7,563 bases of DNA from an uncultured bacterium. GTDB taxonomy: Bacteria > Planctomycetota > UBA1135 > GCA-002686595. The translations under genes were made by a program, and so were the position numbers. Below, one piece after another: positions 1 through 7,526 of the stretch (within the stretch, counting starts at the first letter, position 1; the number at the start of each line of letters is the position of its first letter). Under the pieces are notes generated by a model. That model made no database searches. It worked only from the letters and a program-made list of their open reading frames with translations, and was not told the DNA's origin. Location: positions 1-7,563 of the forward strand of contig CAJXRJ010000364.1 in assembly GCA_913058555.1 (NCBI GenBank), read 5' to 3'.

Positions 1-2408
1 CCCTGGCAGCGTCCACCCAGAAGGTCCGCGACCTCCGGGGCTACCTGAAAGGGACGGTCCGGAATCTCGCCTTCAAAGGGCGGCGCCAAGCCGTCCGGCG
101 GCGGGATCACGAGGCTGCCATCGGCGTTGAGGGTGCCCAAGAGGCGCCCGGGGCCAGTGAAGTCACCGAACGCATGGACCTCATGCGGGCGGTGCTCGAA
201 GAGGTTGGCCAATTGCCGAAGGCCCAGGCCCGGGTCATCGGGCTCCGTTATCTCGAAGGCCTCGGGGTCTCCGAAATCGCGGAGCGCGACGGTCTCCAGC
301 CATCTTCCGTTCGCTCCAGCCTCGCAAGGGGGATGGAGCGACTGCGGGCGAAGCTCGATGGCCGATTCGATGGTCGTGACGCGTGGTGCGCGGTGCTCGC
401 GCCCTGGGCGCTGCCTTTCCCCTATCCCGGCGCCTCCCCTGTGGAGGCCGGAGTCGGCGAAAGCAGCGCGCAAGGGCTCCTTCCCAACGCGGCGCCCAAG
501 GGCGCCTTTGCCCTCGCACCAGCCGCAGCGCTGGGCCTTGTCATGAGTCTCAAATCCGCTTTCATCATCGCCGCATCGCTCGTGGCCGCTATCGGCGCCT
601 GGCGCGCCCTCGCCGCCCCTGATACGGACTTCACCCCTGTCCCTGGGCCCTCCGTGGCTGCTGCTACGTCGGATGACCCCTCGAAGCTCGACGGAGTCCA
701 CGGCGGCCTTCCTCTGCCATCGACGTCGCCGCGCACGGCGGCGGCGGGAAGCGCCACCGGGTTGTCGGAGGACCAAGCCGCATCGAAGTTTGGGTCCGGC
801 ACCACCCTCGAAGGAACCTTCGTCGACGCGCATACCTCCGAGCCAATCCCCGAGCTCGCCGTTCGCTTCGGGTACCTCAAGGACGGCAAGCGCCGCCAAA
901 CGGAGTTCGTTTCATCGGACGCCCTAGGCCGCTTCCAATCCGCGGTGCCGGCCGAGGGGCTGACGATCTCCGTGGTGGATGGGTTGGCGAACGCCCAAAA
1001 GATCACCACCGATGACTTTGAGATCCCTGCGGACGGCCGGGTTCATATCGAAGTGGGGCCCACCTTTACGCTGCAGCCCGTGGGCGTCCCTTCGAGCGCC
1101 CTGAACGCATCTAGGTTTCGCGTGTTCGCCTACGGGCCGGGCATTCGCGTGAACGACCCTGAGGTAACCGCCTACCGCCCGTCGCAACGTGACTGGATCC
1201 GGTTTGGCCGGCCCTTCGGCGACCCCGGTGACGCAGGGCGCTGGCGCCTCGAGTTCGAGTCCACCGACGGTCTGCTCGTGGGAACGGGCGAGGTGCAGCG
1301 CAGGATGGGAATCGAGCCCGCCTTGGTTTCCGTAGCCATGGAGCCCCGTGGCGCCCTCGAGTTCACCCTCGACACGGTGGGCGCGCCGCTCCCCGACTTC
1401 TGCACCGTCGAAGTGGCGTCGGACCTGCTGGACCGTCCAGTCTCGGTGGACCTTGCGGCGCAAGCGGGGTCGATGACCGGTCGATTGCAGTTCCTCGAGC
1501 CGGGGCTCTATCGGTGGAGCTTGACCCGCGGCACGCAGAAGGAGGAAGGGGAAGTCGAGCTCCGCGGACTCACCAAAGAAGACATCACGGTACGCCTCCC
1601 CGCGGCCGGCGTCTGGCGGCCGCGCGTGATCGTGGACGCCTCGGCGGCGCCGAATGTGGACGTGAGCGAATGGCCCGCCCAGTTCCTGCGTCTCGACGGC
1701 AGCAACAAACATTTCGAGTGCAAGGTCGAGCGCGTGGGTGGTCTCTCCTCAGGGCAGTTCGAGGCGCGTATGGACTCCCTTCCCGCAGGGGACTGGTCCT
1801 TCGCCATGATGACGCCCCCGGGCTTCGTCGCCGATCCCATGCTCGTGCCCGTGAAGCGTGGCGGCGCGGCCCCCGTGATGCACATTCGCATCGCCGAGAG
1901 GGCGAATGTTCGCTTATCGTTTGTCCACGCCAAGACGGGGGAGCCTCTGCGGCCGACGACGGTCTCGCACTTCGACGGCATCAAGGCCGAGCGCGTCGAG
2001 GTCTCCAAGGAGGGGCTCGCCGAGTTCAGCCCGCCAGCCACGCACGCCACGTACTTCATCGTGCACCTGGACGGCTACGAAATGGTCAAGGTGCCTTTCG
2101 AGAGCGGCGTCCACTCGACCGACCTGAAAGTGGAGCTGAAACCGGGATGGAGCAACCGCGTCTTGGTCCTCAGTGCCGCTGAGGGACCCGTCGAGGGGGT
2201 CGGCATCGTCCTTGACGGAAAAGCCATCGGCAACACAGACGCGGCCGGCGAGATATGGATCGAAGGCGACGGTCCTCCGGATCTGATCGAGCTGGATGAA
2301 GCCTCCAAGCTGCGATTCAACGTCCTCGTCTCATCCTTCTCGAAGGATGGGATGTCGGGGGAGGAAGGCGACCCGCGCGGGTACCTGTTCCTCGTGGCTG
2401 GGAAGTAG
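1..2408 (+). CDS. Membrane-anchored ECF sigma factor with large extracytoplasmic C-terminal tail (5' partial)
   Basis: The open frame runs in from the left edge (first whole codon at base 3, counted here as residue 1) to TAG at 2406-2408, giving 801 residues. Residues about 10-40 (VRDLRGYLKGTVRNLAF and the basic stretch after it) match the end of ECF sigma region 2, so the ATG at 174 is internal and the true start lies outside the window. Residues about 61-118 are sigma region 4, with a helix-turn-helix around SEIAERDGLQPSSVRSSL that would bind the -35 element. A Pro/Ala/Gly linker leads to one hydrophobic helix at about 187-205 (FIIAASLVAAIGAWRALAA), then a long Ser/Thr/Pro-rich, beta-rich tail. 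Residues about 264-327 (LEGTFVDAHTSEPIPELAVR through DALGRFQSAVP) look like a carboxypeptidase-regulatory-like domain. Similar strands recur near the C-terminus (EGPVEGVGIVLDGKAIGNTD). Known: planctomycetes have ECF sigma factors with long C-terminal extensions. Inferred: the tail senses an envelope signal and replaces a separate anti-sigma factor. No partner gene follows; the next gene is convergent. Confidence 0.85.
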   Translation, partial: LAASTQKVRDLRGYLKGTVRNLAFKGRRQAVRRRDHEAAIGVEGAQEAPGASEVTERMDLMRAVLEEVGQLPKAQARVIGLRYLEGLGVSEIAERDGLQPSSVRSSLARGMERLRAKLDGRFDGRDAWCAVLAPWALPFPYPGASPVEAGVGESSAQGLLPNAAPKGAFALAPAAALGLVMSLKSAFIIAASLVAAIGAWRALAAPDTDFTPVPGPSVAAATSDDPSKLDGVHGGLPLPSTSPRTAAAGSATGLSEDQAASKFGSGTTLEGTFVDAHTSEPIPELAVRFGYLKDGKRRQTEFVSSDALGRFQSAVPAEGLTISVVDGLANAQKITTDDFEIPADGRVHIEVGPTFTLQPVGVPSSALNASRFRVFAYGPGIRVNDPEVTAYRPSQRDWIRFGRPFGDPGDAGRWRLEFESTDGLLVGTGEVQRRMGIEPALVSVAMEPRGALEFTLDTVGAPLPDFCTVEVASDLLDRPVSVDLAAQAGSMTGRLQFLEPGLYRWSLTRGTQKEEGEVELRGLTKEDITVRLPAAGVWRPRVIVDASAAPNVDVSEWPAQFLRLDGSNKHFECKVERVGGLSSGQFEARMDSLPAGDWSFAMMTPPGFVADPMLVPVKRGGAAPVMHIRIAERANVRLSFVHAKTGEPLRPTTVSHFDGIKAERVEVSKEGLAEFSPPATHATYFIVHLDGYEMVKVPFESGVHSTDLKVELKPGWSNRVLVLSAAEGPVEGVGIVLDGKAIGNTDAAGEIWIEGDGPPDLIELDEASKLRFNVLVSSFSKDGMSGEEGDPRGYLFLVAGK
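561..617 (+). other. Predicted transmembrane helix inside the sigma-factor fusion
   Basis: This codes for an uncharged run of about 19 residues rich in Ala, Ile, Leu and Val, broken only by one Arg near its end, and preceded by Lys (MSLKSAF). It is the only segment in the 801 visible residues long and hydrophobic enough to span a membrane. It separates the DNA-binding region 4 from the long beta-rich tail, so the positive-inside pattern puts the sigma part in the cytoplasm and the tail outside. It could also be read as an uncleaved signal anchor. Confidence 0.75.
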
Positions 2409-2643
2409 CCACCGGCGTCCATTTGAGGGTAATGGAAAGGGAGATCACCAGCTCGCCAGTGGTGACCTCCCAGATATCGCCTGGTCGATCGATGTGCCTG
2501 CCAAGTTACACCGAACAACACTGCCTTAGGCGTTCCACAACATAGGACATCGCCCGCCATCTACGGAGCATTTCTGGTTGACATGGCTAAGGCGTAATTC
2601 ATGAACGGCGGCCAAGACTCGGACATATCCCTGGGACGTCTTG
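2409..2643. other. Convergent intergenic region without a gene
   Basis: These 235 bases lie between the stop codons of two converging genes. I see no credible coding region or promoter. Structure present: a good hairpin close to the sigma-factor stop (2439-2471, listed separately); a 7-bp inverted repeat GCCTTAG (2523-2529) / CTAAGGC (2587-2593) spaced by 57 bases; and a 6-bp inverted repeat CAAGAC (2613-2618) / GTCTTG (2638-2643) abutting the lipoprotein stop codon. The last two are short enough to be chance and neither is followed by a T-run. Confidence 0.6.
2439..2471 (+). terminator. Hairpin, possible terminator of the sigma-factor gene
   Basis: The arms 2439-2450 and 2460-2471 pair over 12 positions with one A-C mismatch (GGGAG/CTCCC outside, TCACCA/TGGTGA inside) around a 9-base loop. 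It begins 31 bases after the sigma-factor stop. There is no T-run on the plus-strand side. On the minus strand it is followed only by TTTCC. It is therefore a stable stem in the right place, but not a textbook intrinsic terminator. It could act in either direction or simply protect the 3' end of the mRNA. Confidence 0.45.
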
Positions 2644-5600
2644 TCACTCCCCGCTCCAGGTGATCGCCAGGGCGGCAACATCGGGCGCGAAGCCCGTTTC
2701 GGCGTTCCCGATGAAGGATAGTCTTACCTGGTAATAGCGGGCGCCATCGATGCTCGCGGCGTCGTTTCGCCACTCGTCGCTCGAGCCGAGGAACTGAATC
2801 CCGGGGTTTTGGCCGGCCGCGTCGTGATTGACGAAGCCCTCGCGATCGTTGTAGTAGTCGCCGTAGATGTCGAGGAGCGACGCGTCGGCCATGAAGTCGG
2901 GGATCCCTGGCGTTTCGTCGATACCGGGGAAGTCGCCGTCGTTGTCCACGACGTTCGGATCGCCGGTAGGACTGGGGAACCCGTGTTCGTCACTCCAGTA
3001 CCTGATCTGCGTCGCGCCGCGGAATCTCACGATGACCTCGGTGCCCGACGGTTGATCTTCGGGCCGTGGCTCGAGGATCGGTTCGCGGTAGCTGCGTTGC
3101 TGCGGATCGGTCGACCCGGCGAGGTCCGATTCGAACCACACGGAGTTTGAGTGGCTGACCCGGGTGACGTAGTCGATCGCCCCGAGGTGCACGACGTTGT
3201 CCTGGCCAGGGGTGGGGGCGCCCGGTGGCATACTGGTTGGATCGAAGCCGCCCGACCCCGTGGGCGAGGCGTCGGGATTGACCGTGACGATCGTGCCTGA
3301 CTGGTTCGTGCCGCCCGTTGAGAACACGCGGAAGAACGGCCGTGCCGACGCGTTCAATACGATGTTGAAGTCCCATGCGTTCGACCCGATCGCGCCGCTG
3401 TCCGGGAAGGTCCTGAACTCCATGAGAAGCGGCAGACCGATCGTCTGGGCTTCGCCCGGGCGGTAATAGGGTATGGCAGGGGGCAGTTGGCCAAGGACGC
3501 CCGCATAGGCCGTGGGCTCCACTGGCGCACCACCGTTCGACACCACCGCGCGGCCTCGGTCGTCGCCGTCGCGCCATGTGAAGTACCGCTTGTCGTCAAA
3601 GTCCACGCCAACGTTCATCGGGAACGGGATGAGTGGGAGCCCGGTCGAGGTCAAGCCGACGTTGCCCGGTGAGACGACATAGCCGCGCGAACGGTCGTGC
3701 ACTACCCTGCGGCCTGCGCCCGTTCCTCCGGAGCTTTGAAGGACGTTGCCATCGAAGGCTGGCTTCAGCCCGGAGAAGGGGAATGCCGGCAGCGCGCCGC
3801 CTGGGGTGGTGGCCTCGTCCGGCGCCCATTTGGAATGGGCCAGGGCGATCTCGAACGCTTGGAATGAGTCGAAGGAGACCGAGCCTTCGCTCGGCGACCA
3901 TTGGAGTCCTTCGACGTCGATGTTCTGGTCCTGTTCGTCGGAGATCGCGAAGCCGCAGTCCACGTAGCGCCAGATGGTTTGCATGCGGGAGCCGTATGGG
4001 GAATGCGGCGTGATGAGGCCTGCGCCGCCGGGGCGGTGGCGCATGCGCTGCATCATGGGCTGGCTGTTGTCGAGGACCACCTGGCTGTGCACCAGCGGGC
4101 GCGGCCTGAGGCGCTGGCGCGGCACGTCCAGGAGGACTTGGTTCCCGAAGTCGGGCCCCACGGGCGCAGCTTCGTCGATGGACGAGAATCGGTGCACGCG
4201 GCCACCCGTCCTCGCGTCGGCTGCGTTGGCATCGAGGGAGACTGCGATCGGCGGAACCTCGATGAGCGGGTTGCCTGCGAGATCGGTTGGCCGGAAGAGC
4301 TCATCGACGCCGCTGGCCCCCAGGTAGTACGTTTCCGCGGTGCCGCGCGTGTGGCCGAGGGGTTGGTCGGGGACAAACGTGACTTCGCGCCGGTCGATCG
4401 CCGCGCTGAGGGATCCCACGACGAAGTCAGAGCTGCCGGGAACCGTGCCGCCCTCCACCGGCACTCGCGTCAGGGTGATCGAGTCGAAGGCGCTGAGGGA
4501 TGCCGTGTCCATCGGCTCGCTGAAGCGCAAGGAGAGCAGGGCAGAGGGGGAGATGCCCGCGGTGGGCAGGGCGCTGCTCGGGGGCGAACCCGGTGTGGCG
4601 AACGCAAAGCACTGAATGCGGTCCCCGTCGAGCCCCGGGTCGAAGAGCGTCTCCAAGGTGGCCGTACCCATGGCGCTTTGGGTCCAGACGGTGGCGTCGC
4701 TCCATTGGGAGGGGTAGGCGAGCACCCGCACTTCCATGCCAGAGACTTCGCCCGACAGGAGTGGGGCGCCGGGCTGGGTGACCTCAGCCACAACGCCCGA
4801 CTGGGAGAGGACGTCGCCGATGCGCGGCTGGTAAGCGCAGCCGGCGCGGTGAAAGCGGACGAGGGGGAGGATGAACTCCGGACCGCCAAATCCCACGCTC
4901 GGTACCTGGCTCGGGGCGCCAACGAGTTCCACCGCGACGCCCGACACAAGCGAGGGCGCGATCTCGTCCTTGAGAAATCCGTTGAAGGGGTCCTGCACGA
5001 GGCCGGGCCTTCCACCGGTTCGAAAGGACCGGGTGACCGGTCGGCCTGGGGCCGTGAAATCCACTGGACCGTTGTTCGCCGTATCGTTGCCGTTGCCCGC
5101 CAGATTGCGCAGGACAGCCGTCATACCAATGGATGGCACCAGTTCGGATGCAAAGCGTAGCTCCGCGTTGGCCAGGCCCGGTGCGAGGCTCGGGGGGGCG
5201 CCGGTGGCGTTGACCGGAAGCGTCCCGTCGCCGATGGCGCGCTCGAACTCCGAAACGGTGAGGTCCACGATCACGCGCGTGGGGAAGAACCGGCCACCGC
5301 TTGCCTCGCCGCCGAAGAAGCGCGACGTGAAGACGCGCGCCTCCATGGGGGTGGTGGGCGGATCCCCCGTCCAAAGCTGCACCGTGCGCGCGTTGACGGA
5401 CGCAGGATCCAGCAAGTCATCAAATGTCAGGACGAGGGCGGCGTTCCTCGGGACCATCGAGAACAACGTGCCATCCCGTCCGCGGACCCGCACCGTGTCG
5501 AGGCCGGTGACGGCGCCCTGGGCGAGGGCCAAGAACTCGGCCCTTCCGGGTTCTGTGTCCACCCGGCGCTCGATCACGAGGAAGTCCTGCCCTGTGATCG

Positions 5601-5988
5601 AGTTCGAGCCGAGCGTATAGCGTCCGGCCTCGGTACCGAGGTTCTGGCGGATGACCACTTCGCTCGCCATGGGGATGCGTTCGCCGTCCGCGCCGCGTCC
5701 GAAGATCTCCACGAGCCGGCCGAAGCTCACTTCACTCAGGTGGATCGAGGCTGCGGCCCCGCCGGAATGGGGGTCTGCGAAGTAGAAGCTCGTGCCACCG
5801 GAGTCGACGGGTTCCTGGAATCCGATCGTGATGGTCGGCGTCTCCACGGGGTTGCAGCCGGGCGCGAGCCATGGGAGAAGCGCACCGAAAATCAGGGCCA
5901 GTGCGGAACGGGAAAAGGTGCGGGGAGCGTGGATTCTTTCCATTGGAAGCGCGGCGGCCAGGCGGTTCCGCGGAGAGCGGTGCCGCAC
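2644..5988 (-). CDS. Large predicted surface lipoprotein with Big_5-type Ig-like domains
   Basis: This encodes 1,114 residues from GTG at 5988 (or 1,099 from ATG at 5943) to TGA at 2644-2646. The N-terminus has basic residues, a hydrophobic core (ALALIFGALLPWLAPGC) and a lipobox-like APGC, so Cys45 (Cys30 from the ATG) is the likely lipidated residue. Residues about 181-326 (ALVLTFDDLLDPASVNARTV to the LAGNGND segment) and about 482-590 (LLSLRFSEPMDTASL to DLAGNPL) carry the F-s-x-P/L-x-D opening and D-x-AGN closing typical of bacterial Ig-like Big_5/SbsA modules. Residues about 620-1000 are beta-rich with no family I can name. Near 1010-1020 the Asp-rich DPNVVDNDGDFPG could bind calcium. Inferred role: a structural or adhesive envelope protein; no catalytic motif is visible. 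The GTG has GAAGG 10 bases upstream, whereas the ATG has no clear ribosome site but gives a more usual signal-peptide length, so the start is uncertain. It faces the sigma gene tail to tail and lies downstream of the mutase. Confidence 0.85.
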   Translation of the reverse strand: MRHRSPRNRLAAALPMERIHAPRTFSRSALALIFGALLPWLAPGCNPVETPTITIGFQEPVDSGGTSFYFADPHSGGAAASIHLSEVSFGRLVEIFGRGADGERIPMASEVVIRQNLGTEAGRYTLGSNSITGQDFLVIERRVDTEPGRAEFLALAQGAVTGLDTVRVRGRDGTLFSMVPRNAALVLTFDDLLDPASVNARTVQLWTGDPPTTPMEARVFTSRFFGGEASGGRFFPTRVIVDLTVSEFERAIGDGTLPVNATGAPPSLAPGLANAELRFASELVPSIGMTAVLRNLAGNGNDTANNGPVDFTAPGRPVTRSFRTGGRPGLVQDPFNGFLKDEIAPSLVSGVAVELVGAPSQVPSVGFGGPEFILPLVRFHRAGCAYQPRIGDVLSQSGVVAEVTQPGAPLLSGEVSGMEVRVLAYPSQWSDATVWTQSAMGTATLETLFDPGLDGDRIQCFAFATPGSPPSSALPTAGISPSALLSLRFSEPMDTASLSAFDSITLTRVPVEGGTVPGSSDFVVGSLSAAIDRREVTFVPDQPLGHTRGTAETYYLGASGVDELFRPTDLAGNPLIEVPPIAVSLDANAADARTGGRVHRFSSIDEAAPVGPDFGNQVLLDVPRQRLRPRPLVHSQVVLDNSQPMMQRMRHRPGGAGLITPHSPYGSRMQTIWRYVDCGFAISDEQDQNIDVEGLQWSPSEGSVSFDSFQAFEIALAHSKWAPDEATTPGGALPAFPFSGLKPAFDGNVLQSSGGTGAGRRVVHDRSRGYVVSPGNVGLTSTGLPLIPFPMNVGVDFDDKRYFTWRDGDDRGRAVVSNGGAPVEPTAYAGVLGQLPPAIPYYRPGEAQTIGLPLLMEFRTFPDSGAIGSNAWDFNIVLNASARPFFRVFSTGGTNQSGTIVTVNPDASPTGSGGFDPTSMPPGAPTPGQDNVVHLGAIDYVTRVSHSNSVWFESDLAGSTDPQQRSYREPILEPRPEDQPSGTEVIVRFRGATQIRYWSDEHGFPSPTGDPNVVDNDGDFPGIDETPGIPDFMADASLLDIYGDYYNDREGFVNHDAAGQNPGIQFLGSSDEWRNDAASIDGARYYQVRLSFIGNAETGFAPDVAALAITWSGE

Positions 5989-6017
5989 TTTGACGCTGCC
6001 TTCGATGCAATGGCCAT
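5892..6017 (-). CDS. Possible 41-residue leader ORF overlapping the lipoprotein start
   Basis: An ATG at 6017 is preceded at 6 bases by GGAGG, the best ribosome-binding site seen in this region. It opens a 41-residue frame (beginning MAIASKAASKCGTALRG) that ends with TGA at 5892-5894. The frame is offset from the lipoprotein gene and runs across both of that gene's candidate starts. The peptide has no hydrophobic segment and resembles nothing I recognise. It could be a translated leader coupled to the lipoprotein gene, a sign of an indel near the real start, or chance. The frame bias here cannot decide, because the region is GC-rich in all frames. Confidence 0.2.
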   Translation of the reverse strand: MAIASKAASKCGTALRGTAWPPRFQWKESTLPAPFPVPHWP

Positions 6018-6023
6018 GCCGAT

Positions 6024-6028
6024 CCTCC
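6024..6028 (-). promoter_or_regulatory. Strong Shine-Dalgarno GGAGG upstream of the lipoprotein region
   Basis: GGAGG on the minus strand lies 6 bases before ATG at 6017. It would suit that ATG, which is out of frame with the lipoprotein, and it is 35 bases from the in-frame GTG at 5988, too far to serve it directly. This mismatch makes the translation start of the downstream gene doubtful. Confidence 0.4.
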
Positions 6029-6031
6029 AGT

Positions 6032-6055
6032 GTGGCCGTGGGGCGGCACGGCCAC
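6032..6055. repeat. Perfect 9-bp inverted repeat in the lipoprotein upstream region
   Basis: GTGGCCGTG (6032-6040) and CACGGCCAC (6047-6055) are exact inverted copies around a 6-base spacer (GGGCGG). On the minus strand the palindrome ends just 3 bases before the GGAGG ribosome site. It could be an operator for a dimeric regulator, or an mRNA hairpin that hides or exposes the ribosome site. There is no T-run after it, so it is not a typical terminator. Confidence 0.5.
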
Positions 6056-6104
6056 GATCACGAGCTGCCCGTGGGCGGAACCGCACTCACCGCGTACGGA
6101 AAGA

Positions 6105-6142
6105 GCCCGGGCCGTCCACGTTGTTGCGTGGTCGGTCCGGGC
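6105..6142 (-). terminator. Strong hairpin, likely terminator of the mutase gene
   Basis: The arms 6105-6120 and 6127-6142 pair over 16 positions, with a single T-T mismatch and one G-T wobble, around the 6-base loop TTGTTG. The stem is almost all G and C. Read on the minus strand it starts 56 bases after the mutase stop and is followed by TCTTTCC, a short, imperfect T-run. Position, stability and orientation fit rho-independent termination of the mutase transcript, separating it from the lipoprotein gene. Confidence 0.7.
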
Positions 6143-6198
6143 CCCCGGTGTGCGCGCCTCTTACCCCACCAAGAGCGCGCGGTTACTTTCTTCCCGGT

Positions 6199-7526
6199 TC
6201 ACTCCGGAGAGCGTTTCGACAAATGGTCGATGAGCTCCATCGCCGCTTTCGTGATGACAGTGCCGGGTCCGAAGACGGCGGTGGCTCCCATGTCGAGGAG
6301 CTTTGGAACGTCCTGTGGAGGGACGACGCCGCCCACGACCACGAGGATGTCAGGGCGACCCAGCTTCGCGAGTTCGTCGCGGAGGGCGGGCACGAGCGTG
6401 AGGTGGCCCGCCGCCAGGGACGACGCGCCGATAACGTGCACGTCGTTCTCGACGGCCTGGCGCGCGGTCTCCTCCGGCGTTTGGAAGAGCGACCCGATGT
6501 CGACGTCCCAGCCGAGGTCGGCAAAGGCGCTGGCGATGACTTTCTGGCCGCGATCGTGGCCGTCTTGGCCCATCTTGGCCACCAGCAGCCGGGGCCTTCT
6601 TCCGTCCGACTCAAGGAACTTGTCCGACGCGGCCCGGGCCGCGCTCACGTCGTTGGATGACTCTTCCATTTCGGCTCGATAGACCCCGGATACCGCTCGG
6701 ATGGTGGCCTGGTGCCGCCCGAAGGCGTCCTCCATGGCCTGGGAGATCTCGCCCACCGTAGCGCGGCTGCGCGCGGCGTCGATGGAGAGGGCAAGGAGGT
6801 TCTGATCTTCGCTGCGTTCTTGGCCGTCTTGCACGAGCTGGGCGGCTTCCCGAAGGCGCCCGAGGGCGGCCTGCACGCGGCCATCGTCCCGGTTGTCCTT
6901 CAGCTTCTTGAGCCGGGCGAGCTGGGCCAGGCGCACTTCGTCGCCACCGATGCTCAGGACGGGGATGTCCTCGGGCTCGCCCGTTTGGAAGCAGTTCACG
7001 CCGATGATCGGTTGCTTGCCCGAGTCGATGCGGGCCTGGGCCCGTGCGGCTGCCTCTTCAATGCGAAGCTTCGGCAGGCCTTCTTCGATCGCCCGCGTCA
7101 TGCCGCCAAGCTCCTTGACCTCGGCCATGTGCGCCTCGGCCCTTGCCTTGATGTCGCGGGTGAGGGACTCGATGTAGTGGGAGCCGCCCCACGGATCGAC
7201 GGTGCGCGTGATGCCGCTTTCCTTTTGCAACACGATCTGCGTGTTGCGGGCGATGCGGGCCGAGAAGTCCGTGGGCAGAGCCAGGGCCTCGTCGAGGGAG
7301 TTGGTGTGCAGGCTCTGGGTTCCGCCAGTGGTGGCCGCCAGAGCTTCCACCGCGGTGCGCGCGACGTTGTTGTAGACGTCCTGGGCCGTGAGGGACCAGC
7401 CCGACGTCTGGCAGTGTGTGCGCAGGGCGAGGGACTTCTTGTTCTTGGGACCGAATTTGCCGACGGCCTCCGCCCAGATCTGGCGTGCGGCGCGCAGCTT
7501 GGCGATCTCCATGAACGGGTTCATGC
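6199..7526 (-). CDS. Methylmalonyl-CoA mutase, C-terminal part (5' truncated at contig end)
   Basis: The enzyme interconverts (R)-methylmalonyl-CoA and succinyl-CoA in the cytoplasm using adenosylcobalamin, in propionate/odd-chain or branched amino-acid breakdown. The 441 visible residues (numbered from the codon at 7524) run to TGA at 6199-6201. Residues 1-170 are the end of the TIM-barrel substrate domain, with the family signatures THCQTSGWSLTAQD (His37 and Gln39 match active-site residues of the Propionibacterium enzyme), TQSLHTNSLDEALALPTD and DPWGGSHY. After a linker, about 307-441 form the cobalamin-binding domain: DGHDRG with His323 as the lower cobalt ligand, SSL at 368-370 and GG at 398-399. 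All expected B12 motifs are intact. By comparison with about 730-residue homologues, roughly 290 N-terminal residues are missing, so the Met at 7524 is internal. The domain order is that of the catalytic (MutB/large) chain. No meaB-like chaperone or epimerase gene follows; a terminator-like hairpin does. Confidence 0.95.

Larger units (their letters stand above)
5989..6198. other. Intergenic region between mutase and lipoprotein genes
   Basis: These 210 bases separate two minus-strand genes. In transcription order they hold the mutase terminator-like hairpin (6142 to 6105), a GC-rich stretch where a promoter would be expected (about 6056-6104) but where I see no convincing -35/-10 pair, the 9-bp palindrome, and the GGAGG/ATG pair. 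No RNA gene or mobile element is visible. Confidence 0.6.

Noticed and set aside
127..546. A 139-residue plus-strand frame in the sigma-factor region
   Set aside because: It overlaps the sigma gene in another frame and is Arg/Pro/Ser-rich with no domain; the sigma frame has clear homology features.
174..2408. ATG at 174 as the start of the sigma-factor gene
   Set aside because: The same frame is open to the left edge and encodes recognisable end-of-region-2 sigma sequence, so the start is upstream of the window.
543..2408. A separate membrane protein (such as an anti-sigma factor) starting at the ATG at 543
   Set aside because: The frame is continuous with region 4, there is no stop between, and no ribosome-binding site precedes this ATG. 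A fusion is the simpler reading.
2578..2606. TTGACA at 2578-2583 as a plus-strand promoter -35 box
   Set aside because: No -10-like box occurs at 16-18 bases, and the only gene downstream is on the opposite strand.
3901..5160. A 419-residue plus-strand open frame
   Set aside because: It lies entirely antisense to the lipoprotein gene, has low-complexity Arg/Gly/Ala-rich composition and no recognisable domain; long antisense frames are common in high-GC DNA.
5740..6682. Two plus-strand open frames of about 300 residues spanning the intergenic region
   Set aside because: They run antisense through the lipoprotein start, the terminator hairpin and the mutase B12 domain, and have GC-rich shadow composition.
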